Source: Vicugna pacos (Eukaryota; Chordata; Mammalia; Artiodactyla; Camelidae). Taken from it: 64,000 nt of DNA. Under the pieces are notes generated by a model. The model saw only the letters and a program-made list of their open reading frames with translations. It was not told where the DNA came from and made no database searches. Location of the stretch: NCBI RefSeq assembly GCF_048564905.1, contig NC_133020.1, positions 17,889,501 through 17,953,500 on the forward strand, given 5' to 3'. The position numbers were made by a program, and so were the translations under genes. Position 1 is the stretch's first letter. Each line of letters opens with the position of its first letter. Shown piece after piece: positions 21,958 through 33,195 of the stretch.

Positions 21958-22418
21958 GAAGTGTCACCGCGGCTGCCTTTGCCTCTGGGTGAAGCCATTC
22001 GTGCAGGAGCCAGAGGCCTGTTCACTGTTCTCCTTTCTTTCCACCTGCTCCCCCGCAAAAAAAAAACCCAAAATCCCCTGGTGGTTTCAGGACCTGACTT
22101 CACTGCATGCACCCTTTTGCTCCCAACCAGCCCCCAAGAAAGTGGAGATGGAAGTACGGGAAGAGAGGCGGGGCGAAGAAAGGGAGGCTGACGCCAGACG
22201 AAGGCTCCCCAGTGGCCGGGACCCACCCCAACTTTCGGTGGGTGCCCTACCTACTCCCTCCATCAACCCACGCCTCCCCGCCTCGTGCTGGCCCGGGCAC
22301 TTCGGCCCCGGAGAAGGCTCCGCCCCCAGGCCCCGGGTGGCCGACGGGGCTGGGCGTGGCCTGCGTTGGGAGACTGCAATTTCTGAGCTGGAGAGCTGCA
22401 GGTGCTGCAATCTGTCAC

Positions 22419-22424
22419 TTTATT
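22419..22424 (-). terminator. CD27: Polyadenylation signal AATAAA of CD27
   Basis: On the minus strand GAAATAAAGTG lies about 330 nt beyond the CD27 stop. It is the first canonical signal I noticed and fits the usual short CD27 3' UTR. The TAPBPL promoter begins only about 450 bp further. Confidence 0.7.
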
Positions 22425-22752
22425 TCGCCAGGTTTCCAGATCAGCGGTATAGTGCGTGGGCCGTTCGTGGGCAGAAGTGTGCTTTCTAACCTGGAGCCCC
22501 AGCCCTCTTGCAGCAAAGGGGTGAAGCTGGCTGGGCGAGGACACACCCGGCTCCTGCTTCCCGCCCTCCACCTCATTCCCTTTTGTCCTCGCCACTGCTA
22601 GTCTCGAAAAGGCACACAGGATAGTCTCCCGTCTGTACACAGGAAGGGGTCCTGATGAGAGGATGGTGCTGAAGTTGGGGGTGCCAGCTCTCTACCCCCC
22701 TGGATGGCCGGTGGGGTGGGATGGAGGCTAGGACTTGATTGCAGGCACCGGC

Positions 22753-22877
22753 TCAGAGGTAGCAAGGTGGCTCAGGTTTTCGGTAATCCTCCTGAATGGG
22801 GATGGCGCCGCCCTCTTCCTCCCTGGGGCAGCTGTATGGACAAGGCTCTGCAGGCGCCGCTGGACTTTCTCCTGCGT
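22753..22877 (-). CDS. CD27: CD27 exon 6 (cytoplasmic tail)
   Basis: [20 protein letters not shown] and [13 protein letters not shown], ending CYL. Contains the conserved TRAF2/5-binding PIQED motif. TGA at 22755-22753. Confidence 0.97.
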
Positions 22878-25800
22878 CTGCAGAGGGAGAATGAGATGAG
22901 GCTTGGCCGGTGGTGGGGAAGGGGTGAAGGGAGACGGGAGACAGGGTGACCAAAGGCAGGTAGCTTGGGGGAGGGCTGTCAGGAGAGCCCAGCTGAGAAG
23001 AGAGGAAGGGAGGGAATAGGGTGGAAAAGGTGGAGCTGGAGAAGTTCGATGAGCTTCCAGGTCGGGTGGCAGGGCCCAGGTGGTGGGGAGGGGTGGGGTG
23101 CAGGAACAGGCCTGGAGACCTATATTTTGTCTCTTACTTAATCCGTATTTTCTTTGTTGATGGAGGAACAGGGCTCCGACTATGGTGAAAGCAAGGAACA
23201 TTCCAGAGAGGATCACAAAGATGCGGATGCATTCCGAGCTGCACAGGGACTTTTGGGCTGTGATGGGCAGGGGCCACAGGGGGTTTTGGGGAGGGCCGAG
23301 CCCTTGACTCCCCTCATCCCAGCCCTCCTGTCACCCCTGCCTCTCTTCTATCCCCCACCTGCCTCTCCCACCCCCAGCGTTGGCCCAAGTCCTTTCCTAA
23401 TCCCTGGACTCTGCTTCTCCCTCTTCTTACCCCTGCTCCCAGGACCCTTCTGACTGGCTTCTCTCATGGACTCTTCTGTGTGCATTCTCTCCTGGGGTGG
23501 CCAGTGGGTCGAAAGGGTAGGGGCAGGCTGCAGCATGGAGCCAGCCAGGGTCCGTGTGTGCCTGGCTGTCCTGGCCTCTGGCATCTCTGGAAAAACAGAA
23601 ACAAGATGAGCAGCAGCCGGGGCCCCAGAGGACACAAGGCCAGGCTGAAGGCCTGAGAGGCCCTAGATGAGATGGGAAGGCAGAGACAGGCTGAATGGGC
23701 TGGGCATGGAAGGGGAGGGTGCGCTAGTTGGGGTGTGACCCTTACCCCAAATGACCAGACAAAGGGTTATCTGGAACTTACCTTCAGCGTCAGGTGACTG
23801 GAAGGGTTGTGGGTGTGGGCCTGGGGCCTGGGGTGGACGGTCACACTCTGTACACTCCTTGTCCCTGCACTGCCAGCCCTCAGGGCAGGCACACTCAGTA
23901 TTGGAGGTGAGGGTGCAGTTTCGAATGAGAAGACCTGGAGACAGAGGGGGCGGGGGGAGCACACAAGGTTACTCCTCTCCCCAGCTGTGTCCCAGGCCCA
24001 CCTCCAGGGATGGGCTGCCCTCCCAATCCCGCCTCCCCACCCCCACCCAGACCTGCCCCTCTTTCACTGCCACCAGTGCCTTTGCCATTTGTGTTATTGT
24101 CATTCAAGATAAAGTTGGACCTTTTAGAAAATTTGTGGTTTAGAAGTAGAAACAGCTTATCTGATTTTTCTCTCTTACTCACTGATGCTTTTATAGCTCC
24201 TTACTGAAGTACACGCGTCACGAGTGTAAAAGCTTGAGAACTGGGACAAATGGGACTCACGGGTGTAACCAGCACCAGATCAAGAAACAAGGTGGCCGGT
24301 AGTGTTCCTTTCTAGTCACTAACGCCCTCGCCGCCAAGAATAGCCACTAGCCTAACACCATGAGCTGCTTTTGCCAATTTTGGAACCACCTACAGGGAAT
24401 CATGTGTATGAACTCATTTGTGCCCGGCTGCTTTTGCTCAACCCTTTGTGAGATTAATCCATGTTGCTGGGTGTGATTGTCAGTCATTCTCACTGCTGTG
24501 TAGTATTCCATCGTGTGAATATACCACAGTTCATTCGCCCCTTCTACTGTTCTGTGCACTTGGGTAGTTTCCGGCTGTTAGCAATTAGGAGTAGTGCTGC
24601 TGTGGTCCCCGACAGGGTTTTAACTTTACTAGAGAGTAAAGTTGATTACTGACATCCTTTGCCTTTGAAATCTAAATTTTATTCGTGTGTCGAGATCAGG
24701 TGCTAGGTGGCTGCCAACCAGGCATCGTGGTGGAGGTGGACGTGAGGGGCACTGCGAGGGCAGGGCTCACCCATCCTCGTGGTTCAGAAGAGGTGATTCT
24801 GGGCAAGGCGGCAGCACCCGGATGTGGGCCAGTATTAAAAGGCCTAGTCAGACCCAGGGCACTTCCAGGCAAGTAGGGTCACAGTTCAGCTAAACAGTCC
24901 TCAAAAGTTCCTGTTCCAGGAACACCTGTTCCAGGGGGCCACTTTAAATCTGCCAACCTAGGTACGCTGGTACATACATAGTTTCTGAAATTCTGGCTAA
25001 AATGGAGAAATAATGAAAGTATTCATAACACAGCCGCAGACAGTTCATGTCCTAATTTTTAAAAAGATGAAATTACAGAATAGATAAAAACACAAGCGAC
25101 ATACACATTCATTTTCCTAAATTGGCTTTTGGGCGAAAAGGGCTGTTATCCACTGCTGGTATTGTTAGGTCCCTAGAGAGATGTGCGCCAAGTTCCAGAC
25201 AAGCATGCAGTCTGCGAATACAGCCAGTTCATCAGTGGGCTGAAATCTAAGGTCCTGGGGCCACTTCCTCCCTTGCATTGCCTTGAACCTAGCCATAGAC
25301 CCCCTCTCAGCAGTCCCTCAAACTCTGCCTGGCCCCTTCCCTGAGACACTTCACCCCAGCTCTCCCCATCACATCCACACGCCCTGCCCAGGGCGCCCCA
25401 TTTCCCACCATGGGCTCCATTTGCCAGAGCCTTGAAGCCACCAGGGCTCCACCTCCCCCTCCTCTTTGCTTCTCCACACCCCAATCCCCACCTTGCGCCC
25501 CCAGACGCTCGCCCATCTCACCAGAGTTGCAGTGCCGGCAGCTCTCACAGTGGGGCCGGGTGTGATGGTCTGGCGAGAAGGAGACCCCCGGTGTACAGCG
25601 ACCACACTGAGCAGCCTTCCCTTCCTGGTCGCAGTGCTTCACCAGGAACATTCCTGTGAGCAGAGGTCGAGGGTCAAGGCCCAGTGAAGGCCACTCCCCC
25701 CCCTCCCCCGCAAGGGGCTGCCTCCTGGCCTCTGCAGGAGTCCTCTCTGCTCCACTTCCCGCCTAGCCTGGTCCTCTCCCTGCATACGCAGCTGGCCCCT

Positions 25801-25954
25801 GGCAAGGCCTGCTCCTACCTGGCTCACACATCTGGCAGCACAGTTCTTTGGGAGCCCGGTAGTGCTTCTCTGGACAGCTGTTGGGGGCTGGGGTAGCTGA
25901 GAGCCCTGCCAGGGTCCCCAGAACCCACAGCCAGCAGACAGGTGGCAGGGCCAT
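22753..25954 (-). CDS. CD27: CD27 (TNFRSF7), TNF-receptor family costimulatory receptor, 6 exons
   Basis: Type I membrane receptor on T, B and NK cells; binds CD70 and signals through TRAF2/5 to NF-kB. Exons on the minus strand: 25954-25819, 25653-25522, 23934-23782, 23586-23431, 23257-23138, 22877-22753; 822 nt, 273 codons plus stop (human 260 aa). Order: signal peptide with [12 protein letters not shown], cysteine-rich repeats ([31 protein letters not shown]), a Pro/Ser/Thr-rich stalk, the membrane helix ([19 protein letters not shown]) and a tail with SCPREEEG and the TRAF-binding [11 protein letters not shown]. Exon 3 stalk sequence is shorter than human, whereas exon 4 runs past the human-like end (STHWPPQ) to a GTAAGA donor at 23430, because no GT follows STHWPPQ. 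The stalk is therefore rebuilt. All phases fit. Confidence 0.95.
23138..23257 (-). CDS. CD27: CD27 exon 5 (membrane helix)
   Basis: [14 protein letters not shown] and the transmembrane helix, then HQQRKYGLS. The acceptor at 23258 (TCACAG) is preferred; an alternative AAAAG acceptor at 23250 would drop eight bases and needs a phase-0 exon 4. Donor GTAAGAG. Confidence 0.88.
23431..23586 (-). CDS. CD27: CD27 exon 4 (stalk), extended to a downstream donor
   Basis: Begins [16 protein letters not shown] and contains STHWPPQ, after which human joins exon 5. Here the next bases are GGAGAG, no GT. The frame stays open for another 20 codons to a good donor GTAAGAAG at 23430-23423. This choice leaves phase 1, exactly what the acceptor TCACAG before exon 5 requires. 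Confidence 0.7.
23782..23934 (-). CDS. CD27: CD27 exon 3 (CRD3 and proximal stalk)
   Basis: [19 protein letters not shown] and [11 protein letters not shown], then a short Pro-rich stalk ([11 protein letters not shown]). About ten residues shorter than the human counterpart in the stalk. Confidence 0.96.
24241..24620 (-). mobile_element. Old LINE-1 remnant in CD27 intron 2, antisense
   Basis: Reads like the antisense L1 series ('agtattccatcgtgtgaatataccac', 'ttagcaattaggagtagtgctgct'). Diverged, so an ancient insertion. Confidence 0.6.
25522..25653 (-). CDS. CD27: CD27 exon 2 (CRD1-CRD2)
   Basis: [15 protein letters not shown] through [10 protein letters not shown]; 44 codons in phase with neighbours. 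Acceptor CTCACAG, donor GTGAGA. Confidence 0.97.
25819..25954 (-). CDS. CD27: CD27 exon 1
   Basis: ATG at 25954-25952 ([13 protein letters not shown]), signal peptide and start of CRD1 through CQMCEPG. Donor GTAGGA begins at 25818. Confidence 0.95.
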
Positions 25955-26099
25955 GGCTCCTGCCCTGGCAGCTCTTCCTGCGCCCCGGGTGCTGACCGCG
26001 GGCCTTGGCGGAGCTGGCACCTCCCCCGCTGGGCGCCGGTGCCGCTTCTCTGCACCTCCCGGGAAGGTCTTCTCTCCTCGGGGTGGCCCCCTGCCCCGT

Positions 26100-28440
26100 C
26101 GGGTGGCAGGCTGACCTTCGATGCAGTTGAAGCTCTACTGTGACTGTTTTGCGCTCAGGCAGCCAACCCTCCCCTCCCCCTTTTCCGTGCGCTGGATGCT
26201 GGGAGAGTGTTAAAGGGCAGACTGTCAGAGACAAGCTGCTCTTCAAAGACGCCCCCAACACGCCAGCTGTGGTCTCTGTCTCTCTTCCGCTCGTGAAGAC
26301 TTTAACCCGTCTATGCATACCGCCTTTACAAAATGTTGGTTGTGCACAGACACCCGCCTCTCCTGTTCACGCATCTGTACACAGCGATGCCCGCGTTACC
26401 GCCGTTCACAGCCGGCGGGCTGACCTGCGTGTCCCCACTGCTCTCCCCACATCACTTCTTACACAGAAGTGGGCAGTTTAGAGAAGAAAGGGGAACCAGA
26501 ACTGAGGACAGGCCTGCATGTTTTTATCTGAAACTCTTGGCATCAGATAAATTCAGAATTGTTCAGATTTGGGGGAAGAAACTAGCACCACAAGGCACCC
26601 TCACAGGGCTGGGGCGGCACTCAGCGCCAGGCAGCAAAACTACTGAATATTTTAGTGGAGAGAGTAATAACTAGAACCAGCCTGGCATTCGCTGGCGTCT
26701 GGTTTTATGGCCAAAATAGTTTGCTATGGGCTTGTTCAGAATTGCAAACAAGGGACTTAAACCTGTGTCCTTCTCTGTCAGACCAAGGCCCGGAGTTCAC
26801 ACACGATCACTTAGCCTTCCTGCCAGCCTGTGATACGGGGTCACCCCCTCCCAACTGGCCTCCTTCGCCCTACTGCCACCTGCATCCTCCCTTCCCACCC
26901 CCAGCAGTGTTGGCCACTGGTGGCCATCTCCTCTCCCGCCTTGGGCACTTGGGATTAAAGGTCGATCCTATCGGTCACTGCTTCCCTATTTCTGCGGTTC
27001 TCCTGGGAAGACAGATTCTGGGATGTTGGCAATTGACTTTCCCCTCTTTGAGTCCCAGGAACACATGGGTCATATGGCCCTCTGCTCCTCTTTCCCCAAA
27101 GACTGGCTTGTCTCTCCGGACCATTTCTGATTCAGGGGCTTTGCTGCTGTTTCCACACTGCTCATAAAATCTCTCACCCCTGTGTGCTCATCTGTTAGAT
27201 CTGTTCTCTATCTCACTCTTTGGTTTCCTTTCTCTTCACTTTTTCCATCCTCCTGCCTTTCCCCAACCTCCTCTCCTCTCTGCAGGAGGGTCGTCTCGAG
27301 TGGGAAGCCGCACAAGGGTGTGATCTGAAGAGTTACTTGTGCAAAACCATCCTTTTTTGCGACATCCGCCAGGTGCCTGAACTCCCTCCTTAGAGTGTTC
27401 CTGGTGGGATCTGAGGGTGTTGCTGTCACCAGCACTCCTGACCCCTTTCCCAGATTATGGTCAATATCCACTGTTAGTCTTTAGCTTCAAGGCAGGCATG
27501 GAGAGGTGGGGCTCTGCGGGGATGGATGAGACCCTGGAATAATGCTGAGGAGTTGGGGATCTTTGGGGAGAAACTTGCCGAAGGGGGAATTGAGGATGCT
27601 GAGGTCTAACAGTCTGTGATCCCCCACGTGAGGCCTCTGTTCTCTGGGCCAAGCCCCACCCCCTTCTCTACTCATCACTGCTCTGGCCGGGCCAGGGGGC
27701 GGTGGGGAGAGCAGGAGCAGGGTCTGCCTGGCTCTCCTAGAGTACTGTCAGGTCTCTGGCCCTGACTTTTCTCTGGACAAATGGAATGACTTCATCTGCC
27801 TTCTGTGCTGTTTGCATCAACTTCTGGTGAAGCTTGGCCTGTCCTGGGCTGGCTCCCCGCAAAGCTCTTCCTCTTCTCTACAGGCCCCATGGGTGCAGCC
27901 TGCTGACCGCTCTCTCGAAATCCTTCACCACCACTTTCTCTTTTAAGGTTCAGATTCTCCCCACGACTGGCTGGCACAGAGATACACGGTCCCTTCTCAA
28001 TGGCTCCCTCCCTTTCTTGCATCCTCGGAGGCAGGCTCACAGAAGCCCTTAACCTCTGATGACTTTCATTACTTTTGAGAGAGTAATCTGGAGCAAGGAC
28101 AGCAGCCTGGATGTCAGCTGGGGTCCCCCTGCCCCTTGATACCTACCCAAGACATCCCACACCTTCCAGTCCAGGCATGCCCCGGGCAGTGTGGGAAGAG
28201 GCGGCACTGGGGACCTGCCCGGATTCCAGTGGCTCGGGTGTTATGGTGGCCTCTGCTTCTGATTCCTCTTTCAGCTGCAGTCTTGCTCCTGCCTCTCTGC
28301 TCTTGGGTATTCCCATACCTCTGCCCTGGACACAGGGCTTTCTTGAATTTTCCTCCAAACCAGAAGGTTGTCAGGTGTGGCAGAACCTTTACTGAAGCTT
28401 TAGATCTCATAAGGATATGTTAGAATTGTGTTTTGGATAT
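26100..28440. other. Intergenic, upstream of CD27
   Basis: Mixed GC content, no repeat or exon that I can name with confidence. In human an antisense RNA (CD27-AS1) starts near here, but nothing in the sequence alone lets me place its exons. Confidence 0.4.
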
Positions 28441-28449
28441 TCTGATTCT

Positions 28450-28583
28450 TTTTTGGGGGGGAGCGGAGGTAAATAGGTTTGTATTTATTTATTATTTTTT
28501 AACTAATGGAGGTTCTGGGGATTGAACCCAGCACCTTGTGCATGCTAAGTGTGTGCTGTACCACTGAGCTGTACCCTCCCTCT
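28450..28583 (-). mobile_element. Camelid tRNA-Ala SINE, minus strand
   Basis: SINE head at about 28504-28578 and T-rich tail. Flanked by the 13-bp duplication TATTCTGATTCTT at 28438-28450 and 28587-28599. Confidence 0.9.
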
Positions 28584-28599
28584 GGGTATTCTGATTCTT

Positions 28600-29580
28600 A
28601 GTGGTCCTTCCCACGAAGCAGTTGGAGCACTGAGCGTCCTGGTCCTCCTCCCTCCTTCTGCCACAAACCACCTTTCAGAAACCTGTCAGACAGATACTCC
28701 CTCTCTTCAGCCCCTAATCCCCAAATCAGTCTTGGCCCTTTTAAAATCTATAACCAAGTCCTCAGTAGAACTAAGCTCTCTCCAAGATCTTCCCTTAGAA
28801 GGAAGTTCTGTTCTATTACATAGACATCAGAAATCACATTCCCCAGCCTTATCAAATTCTTAGTTTTTGTAGCCCTCTTTGTCTTCCACTCCATCCTTCT
28901 TCCTCCAGTCCCTCCAGACTCCCAACACTTTAGACCCTCCTTTCCAGCAAGGCTTTGAGAGACCAACTGGGCAGGGCAGTGGGGTGAGCCAGTTATTAAG
29001 GGTCTGGGTGCTCATATCCCAGTTCTGTAATTTGCCCATGGGGGACATGGAGTCTGAGCACCTCTGGGCATTTCTTTCGACCTTAGACCACTTTTCAGTA
29101 TCTCCGCCCCAGCTCCCAGTGTCTCCTAGCACATAAGGCATCCACTGCATACTAGATGGCCCAGCCTCAGCTTAGTTCCCTGGCAGTTCTATCCATAATT
29201 ATAAAATCGACGTTTCGGGGGCCCAAGGCCATACTGGCCTGGTAAGCGCCACTCCTCATCATTTAACAACTATTTGTTGCATGTCCAGGTACCAGCTAAG
29301 TAATGGGACACAACGATGAAAAAGATGAACAGCTGGTTTCTGCCCTGTGGGAGTATTTACAACCACATAAATCAGAAAATGCTACAGTTCAAGGGTTCCC
29401 TACCCCAGAGGGGCACTACTAAACATTTACCACCACATGGCTTCTACTGGCGGACGAGGGCTGGGCCCAATATTTGTCTTTTGTCCTTTTTTGAATCCTG
29501 GGGTGGCAGAGTTCTTCCCTACCTAGGTTCCAATCCGTCTCCTTCTGGCTTCTAGATAGAACTACCCTGCCTCCCTACTC
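28600..29580. other. Intergenic, no feature
   Basis: No exon, RNA gene or clear repeat recognised. Confidence 0.4.
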
Positions 29581-29584
29581 TGAT

Positions 29585-29770
29585 TCTGCTTAGAATCCTA
29601 AACTAGAAGGGCTGGAAGGAAGTTTTCTGATCCTGTGGGTCCACCCCCTCGTTTTACAGATGTCAGAACCATGGGCCCAGGAGGCGAGATGACTTGCTCT
29701 TTGTGGGAGAGTTGGGAGGGCACCCAGGCCTCCTGCAACCCAGCCCACTAGCGCCTGGAGCACTGACAGA
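29585..29770 (+). repeat. MIR-like SINE remnant
   Basis: 'cgttttacagatgtcagaaccatgggccc' followed by 'gatgacttgct' is the MIR core pattern on the plus strand. Confidence 0.6.
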
Positions 29771-30039
29771 GCTGGATGCTCAGGACAGGTGCTGAACTGA
29801 ATTCACACTGGACAGACCCTTCAGCCTGCGGACATGCCTCGGCTGTTGTACTTTTCAGAGACTGTGCCCTGCCCATGCGCTCTATGAAAACATCCCAGTT
29901 TCTTTCTTTGCTTTTCTTTTTCTAAATGGAAATTTAATTATACAAGTAGTATGTTCATAGCATCTCTTTATAGAAAATTAAACCAGTAAAATCCATCAAT
30001 TCCACCAGAAATCATATGCACTAAGAATTCTTGCACATG

Positions 30040-30192
30040 CAGGGAGAGGATAACTCAAGTGGTAGAGCGCATGCTTAGCATACATAAGGTCCTGGGTTCA
30101 ATCCCCAGTATCCCCTCTAAAAATAAATAAATAAGGAAACCTAATTATCTCCCTCAACAATTTTTTAAAAATAAAATGAATTAAAAAAAAGA
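30040..30192 (+). mobile_element. Camelid tRNA-Ala SINE, plus strand
   Basis: Head with GATAACTCAAGTGGTAGAGC, TTAGCAT and GGTTCAATCCC, followed by an AATAAATAAATAAGG-type tail and the CCTAATTATCTCCCTC block shared by full-length copies. Imperfect flanking repeat ATTCTTGCACATG / ATTCTTTCACATG. Confidence 0.9.
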
Positions 30193-30199
30193 GAGAGCA

Positions 30200-30600
30200 T
30201 TCTTTCACATGTGCCCCAGGAGATGAAGGCAAGAATGTTTAAGCCAGACTATTTGTAATAGCAAAAGAAAAGAAAGGAAAAGAAAAAAAAGAACCCATAG
30301 GTCCATAAATGGTAGATGGACTAATAAATGATAGTAGATTCACCTAACAGAGTATTCGCCCAGTGTATTGCTTTAAAGGAATAAAGATGAATGACCTGCG
30401 TGCAGCCATGTACGCATGGATAATATGGCTGAGTCTTTTTTTAAAATATATTTTTATTGAATGGCTGAGTCTTAAACACATGATCTTGCACAACAGTGTG
30501 AATGTATTACTTAATGCCAGTGAATTGTATGCTTAAAAATGGATTAAACGGTCCATTTTATGTTATGTATATTTTACTGCAAAAAAACAAGCAAACCAAT
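30200..30600 (+). mobile_element. LINE-1 3' remnant, plus strand
   Basis: Old L1 3' sequence, ending 'tatattttactgcaaaaaaac'. It is interrupted by a 24-bp insert at 30437-30460 with its own target duplication. Confidence 0.6.
30437..30460 (-). mobile_element. Minute 5'-truncated retroinsertion with target duplication
   Basis: The 12-mer ATGGCTGAGTCT occurs at 30425-30436 and again at 30461-30472. Between them is 24 bp of T-rich then AT-rich DNA resembling the very 3' end of an artiodactyl L1 read antisense. Consistent with an extremely truncated L1 insertion. Confidence 0.65.
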
Positions 30601-30609
30601 AAATAAAAA

Positions 30610-31625
30610 TCATAATATTGAGCAATACGGAGTGGGGACGCAAGCCACAGAAAATGCATGAGTGAGAGTTCATGTAGATGAAATAGGAAAACACGCAGCT
30701 TGTTCAGGGATACACACAAAGGTGGTAGAACTAGAAAGAAAAGTAAGGGAGTGAGAGACACCCCCCACCCCGGGCCCTGAGCTGGTTCCCCTGCAGGGGG
30801 AGGAAGGGGATGTATGATCAGGATGCTTCTGAGTTTCTGCTAATGTTCTGATCTTCGCACGGGTTTTCATATTGTTATTTCTCTGCACTATTTTGTATGT
30901 TTGGTGTAGTTCACAATACAAAATTTTAAAAATATAAAATGTGTATATATTTCTATATTCACATATATATATAAATAAAACATCTGATAAAATCAACTGC
31001 AAAACCACTTTGAAGAGGCATGCCCTTGACCTGGACGCCTGATTCGAAATTAGAAGACACATCTGAAACAGTTTGACCCAGAGCACCTTTTTTCATCCAG
31101 GTCAGGCATGAAAACCAAATATTTGAACTTTGACCCAGAGCTCCTAGTCACTATATATAAAGTATTGGAGCAAGATTTTAAAACTAAAGAAACGCATTAA
31201 ATCACATTGCTCTTACTAAATATATTATTACAAAATATTGGTACATTGTATAATGTTTTGTTATATATTAATGTTTAAGTGAGAACAAAAATATTTTATG
31301 TTGTCATAAGTAAAAGTAATATGATCTTTAAATATAGTTTTCTCCAACGTTATGTCATCCTTTTTTATTTAAAAAGTTAGAGGTGAAAATGGAAAAAAAA
31401 TTGAACAATTATAGGTACGATTCAAATTCCCTTTGATCGGTCTCCTGCCCCCCAGGCCTGCTCCTGGTCCTCTCCCTGCCTCACTGTTTCAGATTAGTCA
31501 GTATTCTCGCAGAACTTTAAAAAAACAAAACAAATAAATTTTATGCATGTGCCTTATTGTTTTAGGAACGTTCATAGCCAAAAATAAGGGGATTTCCCTT
31601 CCTCTTGTTAGACTGTGTGTTAATC
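30610..31625. other. Intergenic, AT-rich
   Basis: No gene seen. Several AT-rich stretches with TATA runs, probably old L1 remnants. Confidence 0.35.
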
Positions 31626-31640
31626 AACAGGTTCTTTTTT

Positions 31641-31790
31641 AAAAAAATTGTTTTTAATTTTTGGGGGTTTTTTTTGAGGGGGAGGTAATTAGTTTTATTT
31701 GTTTATTTTAGTGGAAGTGCTGGGGATTGAACCCAGGACTGTGTGCACACTAAGCACACGCTCTACCACTGAGCTAGACTTTCTTCCAGT
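31641..31790 (-). mobile_element. Camelid tRNA-Ala SINE, minus strand
   Basis: Head at about 31712-31786, oligo-T start. Flanked by the 15-bp duplication AACAGGTTCTTTTTT at 31626-31640 and 31792-31806. Confidence 0.92.
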
Positions 31791-32039
31791 AAACAGGTTC
31801 TTTTTTGGAGGGATGACAGGTCACCTCTCTTCACTAAAGGATGTATACACAAGCCTGCAGTAAGTCTTCTAACACAGAGCCGGAAATAAAGCCCATGGAA
31901 CAAACCGTGCATTGGTTCTCGGCACTTGTTAAAAATGATTTCTTGGAAAAGAAACAGCCCAAGCCTGGCAGCTCCGTATTCTTCTTGTGTTGCTTTTTAA
32001 AGTCCATCTTTTTCCAGATAAGGAAAGGATGGCTAATTG

Positions 32040-32640
32040 GCCTCACACCCCAGCCTGCCAGGCAGAATGCTCCAAGGGCTTAGCGTACCTTTGTTACGGG
32101 TTTGCTTTGTTTCTTTCGTTAATGATACATAGTACGTATCCGTCTAAAATTTGCTTTTGCTTTTTAAATCCAACGATATGTCTTGGAGATCATTTTACAT
32201 TATACCCGTAGAACTACTAATTTTGATAGCAAATGGATGTACATCGGCTTTTTGTGAATACTTAGGTTTTTTCCAACATTTCACTATTACAAGTGGTGTC
32301 ACGTAAACATCTTATGCTTGTCTGTGCACGTGGGAGTGTTTCTTTAGAGTAAATTCTGGGCATTGGAATTGCTAAGTCATAGGGTGTGCACATTTTTCAC
32401 TTTAATAGCTACTGTCAAGTTGCCCTGTCAAGTTGCCCTGCACAGTGGCCCTACCAAGCCACACACCCATCAGCCGTGGAACGAGAGCACACATCTCCTC
32501 ACACCCTGCCAACCTCTCATAGTAGCAAACCATTTCTGACAACTGAATTGGGGGGAAATGCTGTCCCATTGCTGTTTACATTCCTCTGATTACCAGCGAG
32601 CCCAGCATCTTTCCATGATCATTGTCCATTTCTATTTCCT
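32040..32640 (-). mobile_element. Old LINE-1 remnant, antisense
   Basis: 'gatcattttacattatacccgtagaactac' and 'tctgggcattggaattgctaagtcatagggt' are typical of ancient antisense L1. Diverged. Confidence 0.55.
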
Positions 32641-33010
32641 CCTTTGTGACTAATGTTTTTTGATTTTTGTGTCAGCACCAGTGTTTTGAAGTCTTGCCTC
32701 TTCCCTACAGAAATCCTGTTACGTGACTCAGCCTGCAGGGCCTCTGCCTGTGGGTCCTGTCTGATGTTTGCATCTGCTCTAGGGACTGAGACAAGCCTCC
32801 CTGTGGCAGGGGAGATCACTCCTGTCCCTTCCTCTACAAAGCTCCAGAGACATCAGGCCTGCATGGAGATGGTACCTCCTACCTCATATGCAAGATGCCA
32901 GGGGGACTTGGGAGACCCCCAGGCCCCTCGCCTTCAGCACAAGATGCCTCCCCAAGAGGACACTGTCCTCTGGCTCAGAATGAAGGGCAACTTGGCACAT
33001 GTTGACTCTT
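32641..33010. other. Intergenic, no feature
   Basis: A frame open for 120 codons at 32653-33015 has no recognisable domain, signal or splice context. Not called as a gene. Confidence 0.35.
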
Positions 33011-33195
33011 TTTAAATTGAGATAAAATTAAACCATTTTATAATGTACAATCCAGTGGATTTTAGGATTTTTCCCAATGTTGTGCAGATAGCACCACTAA
33101 TTCCAGAACATTCCCATCTCCCCTAAAAGAAACGTCATACCCACCAGCAGTCAGTCCCACTTTCTCCCCTCCCCCATCTCCTGGCAAACACTAAT
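33010..33195 (-). mobile_element. LINE-1 3' remnant, antisense
   Basis: 'ttgagataaaattaaaccattttataatgtacaatccagtgg' and 'ccagaacattcccatctcccc' belong to the antisense L1 series. It ends at the outer edge of the left inverted-repeat arm. Confidence 0.65.

Noticed and set aside
26100-28440. Possible CD27-AS1 antisense RNA
   Set aside because: Known from the human locus, but no exon or promoter can be placed from this sequence alone.
32653-33015. 120-codon plus-strand frame
   Set aside because: No recognisable domain and no transcript signals; neighbouring DNA is old L1.
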